64,000 nucleotides of DNA, taken from NCBI RefSeq assembly GCF_902506535.1, contig NZ_LR733826.1, positions 589,079 to 653,078 on the forward strand, given 5' to 3'. The stretch is from Pseudomonas sp. 8Z (lineage in GTDB: Bacteria; Pseudomonadota; Gammaproteobacteria; Pseudomonadales; Pseudomonadaceae). Made by a program: the position numbers and the translations under genes. Of this stretch, positions 9,964-18,687 are shown piece after piece; within the stretch, counting starts at the first letter, position 1, and each line of letters starts with the position of its first letter. The notes under the pieces are model-generated. The model saw only the letters and a list, made by a program, of their open reading frames with translations, ran no database searches and was not told the DNA's origin.

Positions 9964-11093
9964 GCGGATTCTCCTTCGCTGGCCAGGCAATCGAGCAGTG
10001 CCTGGCCCATCAACTCCCGGCGCCAGCCACGCAGGGAATCGGGTAATTGGTAGGGGCCGTTGGGGTAGCCGCTTTTGAGCAGGGCTTCCAGGCTTTTCTT
10101 GCGCAGCATCAGTTCGGGGACGATGTCCAGACGCTCACCTTCACGCTGGCCAATGGCGCGCAGTTTCTTCAGCAGAGCTGAGGCTTCCACCGGCAAGGGA
10201 TCCGGCAGTGCTTGGGGCCATTGCTCGGGCGGCAGTGCAGCGGCCTCACGGATCAGCGCCAGCAGGGTTTCGCCATCCTGGCGCACGGTCTTCGGATGCA
10301 TGTCTTCGATGCGCGCCAACGCCGACAAATTATCCGGTTGAGTGCGCGCCAGCGGCCACAGCGAATGCTCACGTAGCACACGATTGCGGGGCTGGTTGCG
10401 TGCCCGAGCCTGGCGTTCGCGCCAGGCGCACAAAGCACGCAGCACAGCCTGCTGCTGGCGCGACAGCTTCCAGGCCAGCTTCGCTTCACGCCAGGCCTCT
10501 TCAGGAGCGATTTCACGGCCCAGATTGCTCACCAGCTCGGCCCCGTCCTCAAGAATCCACTCGACTTTCTGCGGCGCCAGACGGGCTCTCAGCGCACGAT
10601 AGACCTCGACCAGGTGCGACACGTCTTCGGCCGCGTAGCGCACCTGTAGCTCGGACAGCGGGCGCTGCAGCCAGTCGGAGCGAGTCTCGCCCTTGGGCAG
10701 CTCGATATCGAGCAGCGCCAGCACCAAGCGCGAGTAGCCCATGGAGAAGCCGAGGTTGAGATAACCGGCGGCGACCTGCGTATCGAACAACGGCGCGGGC
10801 AGACTGCCAGTCAGCCGAAGGAAAACCTCCAGATCTTCGCTGCACGAATGCAGCACTTTCACCACGCTCTGCGCTTCGAGCAATGCCGCCAGCGGCGTCC
10901 AGTCATTGATGCGCAGCGGATCGATCAGGTAAGCCCCATCACCGCCACTGACCTGCAACAAGCCCGCGATAGGATAGAAGGTATCGACGCGCATGAACTC
11001 GGTGTCCAGCGCAACGAAGGGCAAGGTCTGCCAGACGGCGCAATGCTCAGCCAGTGAAGCATCGTCGAGAATCCAGTGAATGTCGTTGGCCAC
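9960..11093 (-). CDS. rnd: Ribonuclease D
   Basis: A 3'-to-5' exoribonuclease that trims tRNA precursors and other structured RNAs. The DEDD catalytic set is visible: Asp and Glu in VALDTEFMR, Asp in SCSEDLEVF, and Asp with Tyr in [10 protein letters not shown]. One or two HRDC domains follow in the C-terminal half. From the GTG at 11093, preceded by GGGAGAG, the product is 377 residues, close to the E. coli enzyme. The in-frame ATG at 11192 would add an unrelated basic tail. First gene of the rnd-ycgL unit. Confidence 0.93.
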   Translation of the reverse strand: MANDIHWILDDASLAEHCAVWQTLPFVALDTEFMRVDTFYPIAGLLQVSGGDGAYLIDPLRINDWTPLAALLEAQSVVKVLHSCSEDLEVFLRLTGSLPAPLFDTQVAAGYLNLGFSMGYSRLVLALLDIELPKGETRSDWLQRPLSELQVRYAAEDVSHLVEVYRALRARLAPQKVEWILEDGAELVSNLGREIAPEEAWREAKLAWKLSRQQQAVLRALCAWRERQARARNQPRNRVLREHSLWPLARTQPDNLSALARIEDMHPKTVRQDGETLLALIREAAALPPEQWPQALPDPLPVEASALLKKLRAIGQREGERLDIVPELMLRKKSLEALLKSGYPNGPYQLPDSLRGWRRELMGQALLDCLASEGESA

Positions 11094-11219
11094 GCGGCTC
11101 TCCCCTATACAATGGCGCGCAGTATATATGCCCTGGTCGCTCGACGGGCAGCGCGCTGCCACGCCAGGTGCGATCTGTGTAATCTGTGCCACGAACCACC
11201 TTCGACACGGAAAACAATA

Positions 11220-12284
11220 ATGCTGAAGAAATTATCCGCTCTCTTGCTCGTGTTGCTGGCCGCTGGCGCAGGTTATCTGATCATCACCCCCAGCCCAATC
11301 GACCCGCTGGCCTGGGACGCTGCGCCCGCGCCGACAATGACCGGCGTACTTGAACCCAACGACACCCTGATGAAGGCAGAGCTGCTGGCACGCGGACAGG
11401 TTCACGGCCCAGAAGACACCGCTGTCGACGCCCAAGGGCGCGTTTATGCAGGCTTGCATGACGGGCGCATTGTGCGGGTACTGGCAGAGGACAGCGTGGA
11501 AACCTTCGTCGACACCGGTGGCCGCCCACTGGGCATGGACTTCGATGCCAGCGGCAACCTGATCGTCGCCGATGCCTACAAAGGCCTGCTGAGCATCGCT
11601 GAAAACGGCGCGATCAAAGTGCTGAGCAGCGAAGCTGACGGCGTGCCCTTCGCCTTCACCGATGACCTGGACATCGCCAGCGACGGCACCATCTATTTTA
11701 GCGACGCCTCCTCGCGCTTCCAGCAGCCCGACTACCTGCTCGACCTGCTCGAAGCCCGCCCTCACGGGCGCCTGCTGGCCTACGACCCGGCCACCGGAAA
11801 GACTCGCGTGCTGCTCAAAGATCTGTATTTCGCCAATGGCGTGGCGCTGTCGGCTGCCGAAGATTTCGTACTGGTCAACGAGACTTACCGCTACCGCATC
11901 ACCCGTTACTGGCTCAGAGGCGACAAGGCCGGTCAGCACGAGGTGTTCATCGACAACCTGCCGGGCCTGCCGGACAACCTGCAGGGTGATCGCAAAGGCA
12001 CGTTCTGGGTCGCCCTGCCCTCGCCACGCAAGGCCGATGCCGACTTCCTGCACCGTCATCCCTGGCTCAAGGCACAAATTGCCAAGCTGCCCCGGATGTT
12101 TTGGCCAAAGCCGATTGCCTATGGCCTGGTCATCGCCATCAACGAGCAAGGCCAGATCGTACGCAGCCTGCACGACACCAGCGGCACTCACCTGCGCATG
12201 ATTACCTCGGTCAAACCGGTGGGCGACATGCTGTATTTCGGCAGTTTGGACAACGACCGCATCGGCCGCCTGCAACTGCACTAA
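11220..12284 (+). CDS. SMP-30/strictosidine synthase-like beta-propeller protein
   Basis: A 354-residue protein with an N-terminal signal-anchor (LSALLLVLLAAGAGYLIITP) and a six-bladed propeller of the SMP-30/gluconolactonase/strictosidine-synthase type. Typical motifs are GPEDTAVDAQGRVYAG, GRPLGMDFDASGNLIVAD, TDDLDIASDGTIYFSDASS and FANGVALS. Bacterial members may be lactonases or esterases; the reaction cannot be told from sequence. The start at 11220 begins directly at the hydrophobic segment; the upstream extension is not membrane-compatible. It is divergent from rnd, with about 125 bases between starts. Confidence 0.8.
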   Translation: MLKKLSALLLVLLAAGAGYLIITPSPIDPLAWDAAPAPTMTGVLEPNDTLMKAELLARGQVHGPEDTAVDAQGRVYAGLHDGRIVRVLAEDSVETFVDTGGRPLGMDFDASGNLIVADAYKGLLSIAENGAIKVLSSEADGVPFAFTDDLDIASDGTIYFSDASSRFQQPDYLLDLLEARPHGRLLAYDPATGKTRVLLKDLYFANGVALSAAEDFVLVNETYRYRITRYWLRGDKAGQHEVFIDNLPGLPDNLQGDRKGTFWVALPSPRKADADFLHRHPWLKAQIAKLPRMFWPKPIAYGLVIAINEQGQIVRSLHDTSGTHLRMITSVKPVGDMLYFGSLDNDRIGRLQLH

Positions 12285-12375
12285 CAGACGAGCAAGCGAG
12301 GCTCAGCCACGCGACAGGCGGCAGCGGCATATGGCGGTATGATGGAGCATCATCCACCCGACATAGGCCTCGCTC

Positions 12376-13230
12376 ATGTCTCTCGCCCAACTGATCGATT
12401 CGCAGGCGCTTGCCTCGCGCCTGCACAGCCCCGACTTGGTACTACTCGACTGCCGCTTCGCCCTCGAAGATCCCGCCTACGGCCGACGCAGCTATCTGGA
12501 AGGGCATATCCCCGGCGCGCACTTTCTCGACCTAGAGCAGGATCTCTCCGCCCCTGTGGTCAAGGGCGTGACCGGTCGCCATCCACTGCCAGATCCCTCT
12601 GTGCTGGTCGAACGCCTGCGCCTGTGCGGGCTACGCCCTGACAGCCAGGTGGTGCTCTACGACGATGGCCCAGGTGCCTTCGCTGCCCGTGCCTGGTGGT
12701 TACTGCTTTGGCTGGGCAAACGTAATGGCCTGTACCTGCTCGATGGTGGCCTCAAGGCCTGGCGCGAAGCGGGTCAGCCGCTGAACACGCAAGCGCCGAC
12801 AAACACCCCCGGTGATTTCACCGCGCACCCCGATGAGCGTTTGCTGATGAGCGCCGAGCAACTGCAGCAACGCCTGGGCAGTGCTGAACTAACCCTGCTC
12901 GACGCCCGCGCCTTACCGCGCTTTCGCGGCGAAGTCGAACCACTCGACCCGGTGGCTGGGCATATCCCTGGTGCGCAGTGCGCAGCATTCACCGACAACC
13001 TTGGCGCCGACGGTCGCTTCCTGCCACCCGAACAGTTGCGCGCACGCTTCGATGCTTTGCGCGGCGCGCGCCCGCTGGATGCGCTGGTGGCCTACTGCGG
13101 CTCTGGCGTCACAGCCTGCCATAACCTGTTCGCCATGAGCCTGGCTGGCTACCCACTGGCGCCGCTCTACGCGGGCTCCTGGAGCGAATGGATCACCGAC
13201 CCTAAACGCCCACTGGCCAAAGGCGACTGA
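12376..13230 (+). CDS. sseA: 3-mercaptopyruvate sulfurtransferase
   Basis: A 284-residue two-domain rhodanese. The second domain carries the active-site loop CGSGVTA (Cys241), the motif that marks mercaptopyruvate sulfurtransferases as opposed to thiosulfate sulfurtransferases (CRxGxxR). The N-terminal domain (LLDCRFALEDPAYGRRSYLEG, IPGAHFLDLEQDLS) is the inactive rhodanese domain. The enzyme moves sulfur from 3-mercaptopyruvate to thiol or cyanide acceptors in the cytoplasm. Monocistronic, with a hairpin after the stop. Confidence 0.93.
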   Translation: MSLAQLIDSQALASRLHSPDLVLLDCRFALEDPAYGRRSYLEGHIPGAHFLDLEQDLSAPVVKGVTGRHPLPDPSVLVERLRLCGLRPDSQVVLYDDGPGAFAARAWWLLLWLGKRNGLYLLDGGLKAWREAGQPLNTQAPTNTPGDFTAHPDERLLMSAEQLQQRLGSAELTLLDARALPRFRGEVEPLDPVAGHIPGAQCAAFTDNLGADGRFLPPEQLRARFDALRGARPLDALVAYCGSGVTACHNLFAMSLAGYPLAPLYAGSWSEWITDPKRPLAKGD

Positions 13231-13250
13231 CAACAGCCGCAAGACAGATC

Positions 13251-13268
13251 AGGCGCCACATGGCGCCT
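13251..13268. terminator. Hairpin between convergent sseA and gpx
   Basis: AGGCGCC and GGCGCCT pair around a four-base loop (ACAT). It lies between the stops of the two convergent genes. No clear T-tract follows in either direction, so it is at best a weak intrinsic terminator. Confidence 0.4.
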
Positions 13269-13271
13269 GCT

Positions 13272-13817
13272 TCAAGGCTGACTGGCAATCGCCTGCTCCA
13301 CAGCCTTGATCAAATCCGGGTCATCGGGCTTGGTCAGACTGGAAAAGCTCGCCACCACCTTGCCCTGACGGTCGACCACGTATTTGAAGAAATTCCAGCG
13401 CGGTGCCTTGCTCTGTTCGGCCAGACCCTTGAATAGTGCAATGGCGTCATCGCCACGAACCGGCTGTGGCTCAGTCATGGTGAAGGTCACACCATAATTG
13501 ACATAACACACGGTGGCCGTCTCCTTGCTGTCATCCGACTCCTGGCGAAAGTCATCGGACGGAACACCCAGCACCTCCAGGCCCTGCCCCTTGTAACGCT
13601 GGTACAGCGCCTCAAGGCCTTTGAACTGCGGAGTAAAACCACAGAAGCTGGCGGTATTGACCACCACCAACGGCTTACCGGCGAACTGACAAAGTTCGAC
13701 GCTCTCGCCCTTGGCACGCAGCTTGGGCAACTCCCCTTGCAGCAAGGAGGGGCATTCGGCGGCCAGAACCGGCAGGGCCAGGCAGCAAAGCAGAACGCAA
13801 CAGGCAAGACGACGCAT
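13272..13817 (-). CDS. Periplasmic cysteine glutathione peroxidase-like protein
   Basis: A 181-residue thioredoxin-fold peroxidase with a signal peptide ([17 protein letters not shown]). The peroxidatic residue is Cys59 in [11 protein letters not shown], the position held by selenocysteine in many animal enzymes. The usual second motif (PCNQFGxQEP) is altered to [10 protein letters not shown], losing the common Cys and Gln, while the active-site Trp is kept in [10 protein letters not shown]. It probably reduces hydroperoxides in the periplasm, but the changed motif means the reductant may differ from glutathione or thioredoxin. It lies upstream of and convergent to sseA. Confidence 0.85.
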   Translation of the reverse strand: MRRLACCVLLCCLALPVLAAECPSLLQGELPKLRAKGESVELCQFAGKPLVVVNTASFCGFTPQFKGLEALYQRYKGQGLEVLGVPSDDFRQESDDSKETATVCYVNYGVTFTMTEPQPVRGDDAIALFKGLAEQSKAPRWNFFKYVVDRQGKVVASFSSLTKPDDPDLIKAVEQAIASQP

Positions 13818-13875
13818 AGCAGCGACCTCAGCAAATGAGACAGTTCAATCACGCTATTTGCAGGTTAGCACCCAA

Positions 13876-13998
13876 CTAGCAGACACCGACACCCAACTGC
13901 AGCAACGCCAACCCGCCCTGACGCCAGCCCCACCAGGCCAACAACAGCGAGCCAGCCGCCAGTAGCAGCGCACCGCCGAAAAGCAACTGACGGCTCAT
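13876..13998 (-). CDS. 40-residue membrane miniprotein
   Basis: A short frame starting with ATG at 13998 and ending at a TAG at 13876. It encodes MSRQLLFGGALLLAAGSLLL, then AWWGWRQGGLALLQLGVGVC. One long hydrophobic helix spans residues 5-23, with an aromatic belt (WWGW). The ATG overlaps the stop of the upstream MFS gene (ATGA), so the two are translationally coupled. The residues look selected (no rare codons or charged runs), and I recall similar small proteins beside this transporter in other pseudomonads, so I treat it as a real gene. Function unknown. Confidence 0.6.
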   Translation of the reverse strand: MSRQLLFGGALLLAAGSLLLAWWGWRQGGLALLQLGVGVC

Positions 13999-15200
13999 GC
14001 CGCAACGCCCTGCAAGCGCGCTACCGGCACCTCACGCACCGGCCAGTTGAGCACGGCAGCCATCAGGCTCAAGCCAATGGAAATTTGCCAGACCAGATCG
14101 TAGCTGCCGGTGTGGTCATACAGATAACCGCCCAGCCAGCCACCAAGGAAGGAGCCGAGCTGGTGGAACAGAAAGACAATGCCGCCAAGCATCGACAGAT
14201 TACGCACCCCAAACAGCGTGGCCACGGTGCCATTGGTCAACGGCACCGTGGACAACCACAGCAGCCCCATGGCGATGCCGAACAGGTAGGCGCTCCACTG
14301 CGTCAGCGGCGCCACCATAAACAGCGTGATAACCACCCCGCGCAGCAGGTACAGGGCACTGAGCAGGCGCGGCTTGGCAATGCGCCCGCCAAGCCAACCC
14401 GCGATGTATGTACCAAAGATATTGAACAGCCCCACCAGCGCCAACACCGTAGTACCGGTTATCGCAGGCAAATGATGATCGACCAGGTAGGCCGGCAAGT
14501 GCACGGCAACGAATACCACCTGAAAGCCACAGACAAAAAAGCCTAACGCCAACAGCCAAAAACCGGAGTGACCAACCGCTTCGCGCAGCGCTTCACCCAG
14601 TGTTTGCTCAGGCCCGTTGCTCGCCGGTGGCGGTGCTTCCTTGATCATCAATGCCAGCGGCAGAATCAGCGCTACCAGCAGCCCCAGCGCCAGCAGTGCT
14701 GATGACCAGCCCAGCCAACCGATCAGCCCGAGCGAACCTGGCAGCATGGCGAACTGGCCGAACGAGCCGGCCGCTGACGCAATACCCATGGCCATGCTGC
14801 GCTTCTCAACCGGCACGGCCCGCCCCACCACACCAAGAATGACCGAGAACGACGTCCCGGACAGGCCAATGCCGATCAGCAGACCGGCGCTCAGCGACAA
14901 TGACAACGGTGAATCGGCCATGCCCATGCACACCAACCCCAGCACATAGAGCACACCGCCGATGACGATAGCCTTGCGCGCGCCGAAGCGGTCGGCCAGC
15001 GCGCCAGTAATCGGCTGCGCCAGCCCCCAGATCAGGTTCTGCAAGGCGATGGCAAAGGCAAAAACCTCGCGCCCCCAACCGAACTCCGCACTCATAGGCG
15101 ACAAGAACAGGCCGAAACCATGGCGGGTACCCAGCGACAGCGCCAGGATCAGCGATGCCCCAAGCAGCAGCCAGGTGGTGGAACGCCATACAGTTGTCAT
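13995..15200 (-). CDS. MFS transporter
   Basis: A 401-residue, 12-segment major facilitator. The loop between TM2 and TM3 carries GALADRFGARKAIVIGG, the MFS A-motif. The protein reads as a monocarboxylate- or drug-type exporter/importer; the substrate is not evident. The ATG at 15200 follows a GGAG box (GGAGATAATA) and starts MTTVWRSTTW; the extension to 15242 is rejected. A MarR-type repressor gene lies directly upstream in the same direction, so the transporter is likely under its control, and the miniprotein gene follows with a 4-base overlap. Confidence 0.88.
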   Translation of the reverse strand: MTTVWRSTTWLLLGASLILALSLGTRHGFGLFLSPMSAEFGWGREVFAFAIALQNLIWGLAQPITGALADRFGARKAIVIGGVLYVLGLVCMGMADSPLSLSLSAGLLIGIGLSGTSFSVILGVVGRAVPVEKRSMAMGIASAAGSFGQFAMLPGSLGLIGWLGWSSALLALGLLVALILPLALMIKEAPPPASNGPEQTLGEALREAVGHSGFWLLALGFFVCGFQVVFVAVHLPAYLVDHHLPAITGTTVLALVGLFNIFGTYIAGWLGGRIAKPRLLSALYLLRGVVITLFMVAPLTQWSAYLFGIAMGLLWLSTVPLTNGTVATLFGVRNLSMLGGIVFLFHQLGSFLGGWLGGYLYDHTGSYDLVWQISIGLSLMAAVLNWPVREVPVARLQGVAA

Positions 15201-15249
15201 TATTATCTCCAGCGCACGCCACCAGGGCTGTGACACAGTCAAAAGGTCA

Positions 15250-15654
15250 TCAGACCAGTTCTTCGAGCAATTTCATCAGTTCGGCCCGACGCTCAGTGCC
15301 CAGTCGGGTCTTGAGATCTCGCTGCGCCTGCTCCCACAAGGGCAGCGCTTGTTCTATGCGCTGCAAGCCGAGCGCCGTTAAGCACACCTCACGGGTACGT
15401 TGATCACGCCCGCCACCTAGCCGCAGCAAACCTTGCTGCTCCAACAGTCGCAGATTGCGCCCAAGCGTGCTGCGATCGAGCCCCACGGCCTCGGCTAGTA
15501 CAGAAATACTCGGCTGACCAAGGCGCCGCACGTGACTCAGTAAGGAATATTGCGCGACACCGAGCCCGATGGCGGCAAGTGCCTCATCGTAGATACGGCT
15601 AACGCCACGGCTAGCGCGGCGCAGTTGGGTGCAAAGGCAGGAGGTTGGCAACAT
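15250..15654 (-). CDS. MarR family transcriptional regulator
   Basis: A 134-residue winged-helix repressor. The recognition region is visible (SVLAEAVGLDRSTLGRNLRLLE), followed by the wing (GGGRDQRTREVCLTALG). The frame is open to 15693, but the start at 15654 (MLPTSCLCTQLRRASRG) leaves the palindrome at 15658-15675 outside the coding region and gives the usual family length. The N-terminal Cys pair (CLC) could serve oxidant sensing, which is speculation. It leads the MarR-MFS-miniprotein unit. Confidence 0.85.
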   Translation of the reverse strand: MLPTSCLCTQLRRASRGVSRIYDEALAAIGLGVAQYSLLSHVRRLGQPSISVLAEAVGLDRSTLGRNLRLLEQQGLLRLGGGRDQRTREVCLTALGLQRIEQALPLWEQAQRDLKTRLGTERRAELMKLLEELV

Positions 15655-15657
15655 GAA

Positions 15658-15675
15658 TACAGGTATATACCCGTA
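15658..15675. promoter_or_regulatory. Candidate MarR operator palindrome
   Basis: TACAGGTATATACCCGTA is an 18-base inverted repeat with a single mismatched pair and a perfect central GGTATATACC. It lies just upstream of the chosen MarR start, the usual place for an autoregulatory operator of this family. The TATA-rich centre could also overlap a -10 element. Confidence 0.55.
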
Positions 15676-15726
15676 ATAATCCGACACAGTCATACAGTTG
15701 CGTGTTTTGTTAGCGCAACAGTTGTA

Positions 15727-16458
15727 TCAAGCACTAAGCGCGAGGCTAAGCAGCGCCACGCACTCGCCCAACTCAACCAACGCGCCAGCCGTATCGCCCG
15801 TCGTACCGCCCAAGCGTTGCAACAGCGCACGGCGCAGCCAGATGAACAGCAGCGCACTCGCTGCCAGAGCCAACAGCGCCTGCCAACCAAACAGCAGCAT
15901 GCCCAGCAGGTGCACGGCCAATACCCAAGGCAGTTGCTGGCGCGGCAGATGATCGACCAGCGCCTGACCTATGCCGCCCGAGCGCACGTAAGGCGTGGTT
16001 GCCAGTAATACCGGCAACAGGCTGCGCCCCAGCCAAGGTAGCAGCACCAGATAGACGCCCTGCCCGGCCTGCAGCAACGTCAGCAGCGCGGCGAACTTCA
16101 GTAGAAGCAGCAGCACCAGCACCACCACTGCGATGGGGCCGCTGCGTGGATCTTTCATGATCGTCAGGGTGCGCTCACGCTCACCAAAGCCACCCACCCA
16201 GGCGTCTGCCGTATCGGCCAGGCCGTCCAGATGCAGACCGCCGCTCAAACCAGCCCACAAGGCGAGCAAAATCGCCGCCTGCAAAGGCGCCGTCGCCTGC
16301 CCCAGCAGTAAGTGAGCCCCCCACAGCAATAGGCCAAGCAACAAGCCAACGACCGGGTACCAGAGCAAGGAACGGCCAATCTGCTCAGGTGCAGGCATAC
16401 CCGGCAGGCTAACCGGCAGGCGCGTCAGGAACTGCAAGGCGATCAGCAGCGCGATCAT
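15727..16458 (-). CDS. cobS: Adenosylcobinamide-GDP ribazoletransferase (cobalamin synthase)
   Basis: A 243-residue integral membrane enzyme that joins adenosylcobinamide-GDP and alpha-ribazole phosphate, the last step of the nucleotide loop. The family signature GGLHLDGLADTADAWVGG is present near residue 90, followed by KDPRSGPIAVVVLVLLLLLKF and several hydrophobic helices. It is the last gene of the cobalamin operon; its ATG overlaps the stop of the phosphatase gene (ATGA). Confidence 0.94.
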   Translation of the reverse strand: MIALLIALQFLTRLPVSLPGMPAPEQIGRSLLWYPVVGLLLGLLLWGAHLLLGQATAPLQAAILLALWAGLSGGLHLDGLADTADAWVGGFGERERTLTIMKDPRSGPIAVVVLVLLLLLKFAALLTLLQAGQGVYLVLLPWLGRSLLPVLLATTPYVRSGGIGQALVDHLPRQQLPWVLAVHLLGMLLFGWQALLALAASALLFIWLRRALLQRLGGTTGDTAGALVELGECVALLSLALSA

Positions 16459-17027
16459 GCCTGCTCCGTCAGTTGCCCGTCGGCATCCAGGCGCAAACGA
16501 AACCGCTGGGCGTATCCAACATTGATCTGCAGTAGATCCTGACGCGGTAAACCGCGTGCTCGGGCCAGCAGTAGGCGCATCACCCCACCGTGGGTGACCA
16601 ATAGCAGGCGCTGACCGGCATAGGCCACGTGCAACCTGCTCACGGCATCGAGCACACGGTTCTCAAACCTCAGCAGAGGCTCGCCGTTGGGCGGCGTGAA
16701 GCCATAAGGATCAGCCCAAAACCGACCCAGCGCCTCGGCGTCAGTCTCCATCAACTGCGCCGCGCTGCGCCCTTCCCAATCACCGAAATGCAATTCCTGC
16801 AGATCGGCTTCGTAGTGCAGCGGCAGCCCCCTGGCGGCTGCGACTTCCTCAGCGAAACGGGCGCACCGTTGCAGCGGTGAGCTGATCAGACGATCCCAGG
16901 GGCCAGCATCCAGCACGGCGGTGCGCAACTGCGCCCAACCCTGCACGGTGAGGGCATCGTCCAGGCTGCCACGCAGCCCGCCGCCCTGCTCGGTTTCACC
17001 ATGGCGCAGCAGTTCCAGTTCAAGCAT
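16455..17027 (-). CDS. cobC: Alpha-ribazole phosphatase-like histidine phosphatase
   Basis: A 190-residue histidine-phosphatase-fold enzyme with the RHGE motif at the start (LELLRHGETEQGG), a second catalytic region (SPLQRCARFAEEVA) and the distal His (LLVTHGGVMRLLL). By context it removes the phosphate from alpha-ribazole phosphate or adenosylcobalamin phosphate. The ATG at 17027 shares one base with the cobT stop; a TTG codon just upstream is not needed. The symbol follows the Salmonella usage and differs from the cobC decarboxylase name used in Pseudomonas. Confidence 0.88.
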   Translation of the reverse strand: MLELELLRHGETEQGGGLRGSLDDALTVQGWAQLRTAVLDAGPWDRLISSPLQRCARFAEEVAAARGLPLHYEADLQELHFGDWEGRSAAQLMETDAEALGRFWADPYGFTPPNGEPLLRFENRVLDAVSRLHVAYAGQRLLLVTHGGVMRLLLARARGLPRQDLLQINVGYAQRFRLRLDADGQLTEQA

Positions 17028-18085
17028 CAAAACGGCCGCTCCGCCACCGCTGCCTCGGCGAACGTCGCCATCTGTCCGTGCAGTGCACAGGCCATTCGCA
17101 AGAGCGGCACCGCCAGCGCCGCACCACTGCCCTCGCCCAGACGCAGGCCAAGCTCCAACAAAGGCTCCGCCTTGAGCGCCTGCAGCACCAGCACATGCCC
17201 CGGCTCAGCGCCGTGATGGGAGAACAGCAGCCAATCGCGACACGCGGGGTTCAGCCGCACTGCCAGCAAGGCCGCAACGCTGCAGATAAAACCGTCGACC
17301 AGCACCACCATGCCCTGCTGCGCGGCAGCCAGATAGGCACCGACCAGGGCCGCGATCTCGAAACCACCAAGATGCACCAGCGCCTGCAGCGGCCCATCGA
17401 TATGCGCGTCATGTCGCGCCAGGGCTGCCTCGATAACATGCGCTTTGTGCGCCATGCCCGCTCGATCCAGGCCCGTTCCGGGCCCGGTCAACTCACCTGC
17501 CGGGCAATCGAGCAACCAGCACGCCAGGGCCGTTGCCGAGGAGGTATTGCCAATCCCCATCTCGCCACCGACGAACAGGTCGCAACCCGCCATACGCGCT
17601 CGCAGGATGCTGTCACGCCCGACTTCGAGACAAATCATCAGTTGCGCCAGTGTCATCGCCGGATCACGTAGGAAATTCTGCGTACCGGCCCCAACGTGCA
17701 GATGTCGCACCCCTGGCAAAGGCGGCAAGGGCTCTGCCGTGCCGAGATCGATCACTTCCAGCGCAGCGCTCAACTGCCGTGCCAGAACACTGATCGCCGC
17801 GCCACCACTGACGAAATTGGCCAGCATCTGCCCAGTTACAGCTTGCGGGTAGGCCGAAACGCCTTCGGCCACCACGCCATGATCCCCGGCGAATATGCTG
17901 ATCCACAGGCTGTCTACGCTTGGTTTCTCACGCCCTTGCAATGCCGCCATATGGATCGCCAGCGCCTCCAGGCGCCCCAGTGCGCCGGTAGGCTTGGTCA
18001 GTTGCTGTTGGCGCGCCTGCGCCTTGCTACGCGCTACATGGTCGAGCGGCTGGCAGGGGTCCTGCCACCAGTGCAACTTCATCAT
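17027..18085 (-). CDS. cobT: Nicotinate-nucleotide--dimethylbenzimidazole phosphoribosyltransferase
   Basis: A 352-residue enzyme that makes alpha-ribazole phosphate from dimethylbenzimidazole and nicotinate mononucleotide. Family signatures include [33 protein letters not shown] and [12 protein letters not shown]; the catalytic Glu is expected near the C-terminus. Two adjacent ATGs (18085, 18082) overlap the cobU stop, so translation is coupled whichever is used. It follows cobU and precedes the phosphatase gene. Confidence 0.94.
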   Translation of the reverse strand: MMKLHWWQDPCQPLDHVARSKAQARQQQLTKPTGALGRLEALAIHMAALQGREKPSVDSLWISIFAGDHGVVAEGVSAYPQAVTGQMLANFVSGGAAISVLARQLSAALEVIDLGTAEPLPPLPGVRHLHVGAGTQNFLRDPAMTLAQLMICLEVGRDSILRARMAGCDLFVGGEMGIGNTSSATALACWLLDCPAGELTGPGTGLDRAGMAHKAHVIEAALARHDAHIDGPLQALVHLGGFEIAALVGAYLAAAQQGMVVLVDGFICSVAALLAVRLNPACRDWLLFSHHGAEPGHVLVLQALKAEPLLELGLRLGEGSGAALAVPLLRMACALHGQMATFAEAAVAERPF

Positions 18086-18600
18086 GCGTCCCCCTTGAGA
18101 TACATGGGCAAGCCAGCAACGGTGAACACCACCCGCTGACTGCGTTCAGCCAGGGCCTGGTGCAGCCAGCCAGCTTCATCGACATAGCGGCGAGTCAATT
18201 CGCCGAGCGGCACCACGCCCAGACCGGTTTCATTACTCACCAGCACAATGCGCCCAGGCAGTTGATCGACACAGCCGAGCAAGGCTTCGCGCTCAGCCGC
18301 CAAGCGGGCCGCGTCGTCGAGCATCAGCAGATTGGTCAGCCACAGCGTCAGGCAATCTACCAACAGACAACGGCCCATGGCGGCCTGTTCACGCAGTACG
18401 CGCGCCAGCTCCAACGGCTCTTCGACCAACCCCCAATGCGCGGGGCGACGTGCGCGGTGTTGGCCAATACGTGCATTCATCTCACCATCGAGCGGCTGGC
18501 TGGTGGCGATATAGACCACCTCCAGCCCCGATTCACTGGCGAGCTTTTCGGCCAAGCGACTCTTGCCGGAACGGGCACCGCCGAGGATCAGTTCAAGCAT
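18082..18600 (-). CDS. cobU: Adenosylcobinamide kinase / cobinamide-phosphate guanylyltransferase
   Basis: A bifunctional 172-residue enzyme (also called CobP) that phosphorylates adenosylcobinamide and then transfers GMP. The P-loop GGARSGKS lies at the N-terminus, and [11 protein letters not shown] and the family segment [12 protein letters not shown] follow. The ATG at 18600 ([14 protein letters not shown]) gives the canonical start; one at 18618 is possible but has its box too close. It lies about 80 bases downstream of cobQ, with a REP-like sequence between them. Confidence 0.92.
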   Translation of the reverse strand: MLELILGGARSGKSRLAEKLASESGLEVVYIATSQPLDGEMNARIGQHRARRPAHWGLVEEPLELARVLREQAAMGRCLLVDCLTLWLTNLLMLDDAARLAAEREALLGCVDQLPGRIVLVSNETGLGVVPLGELTRRYVDEAGWLHQALAERSQRVVFTVAGLPMYLKGDA

Positions 18601-18660
18601 GCTTCCACTCACATTCATTTCTCCCCGTAGAAACACACTCTGCTCGCGTACGGGACATAA

Positions 18661-18687
18661 AAGCTTCGCGAACAAAGCTCGCTGCTA
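18661..18687. repeat. REP-like sequence at the end of cobQ
   Basis: On the minus strand it reads GTAGCAGCGAGCTTTGTTCG then CGAAGCTT, a REP-family half with the inner palindrome GCGAGC-TTTG-TTCGC. The TAG stop of cobQ lies inside the first four bases, so the repeat abuts the gene exactly. It is the same family as the copy near 59703. Confidence 0.6.

Noticed and set aside
11232..12281. Minus-strand frame of 349 codons
   Set aside because: Antisense to the SMP-30-like gene with low-complexity Gln/Val/Gly content.
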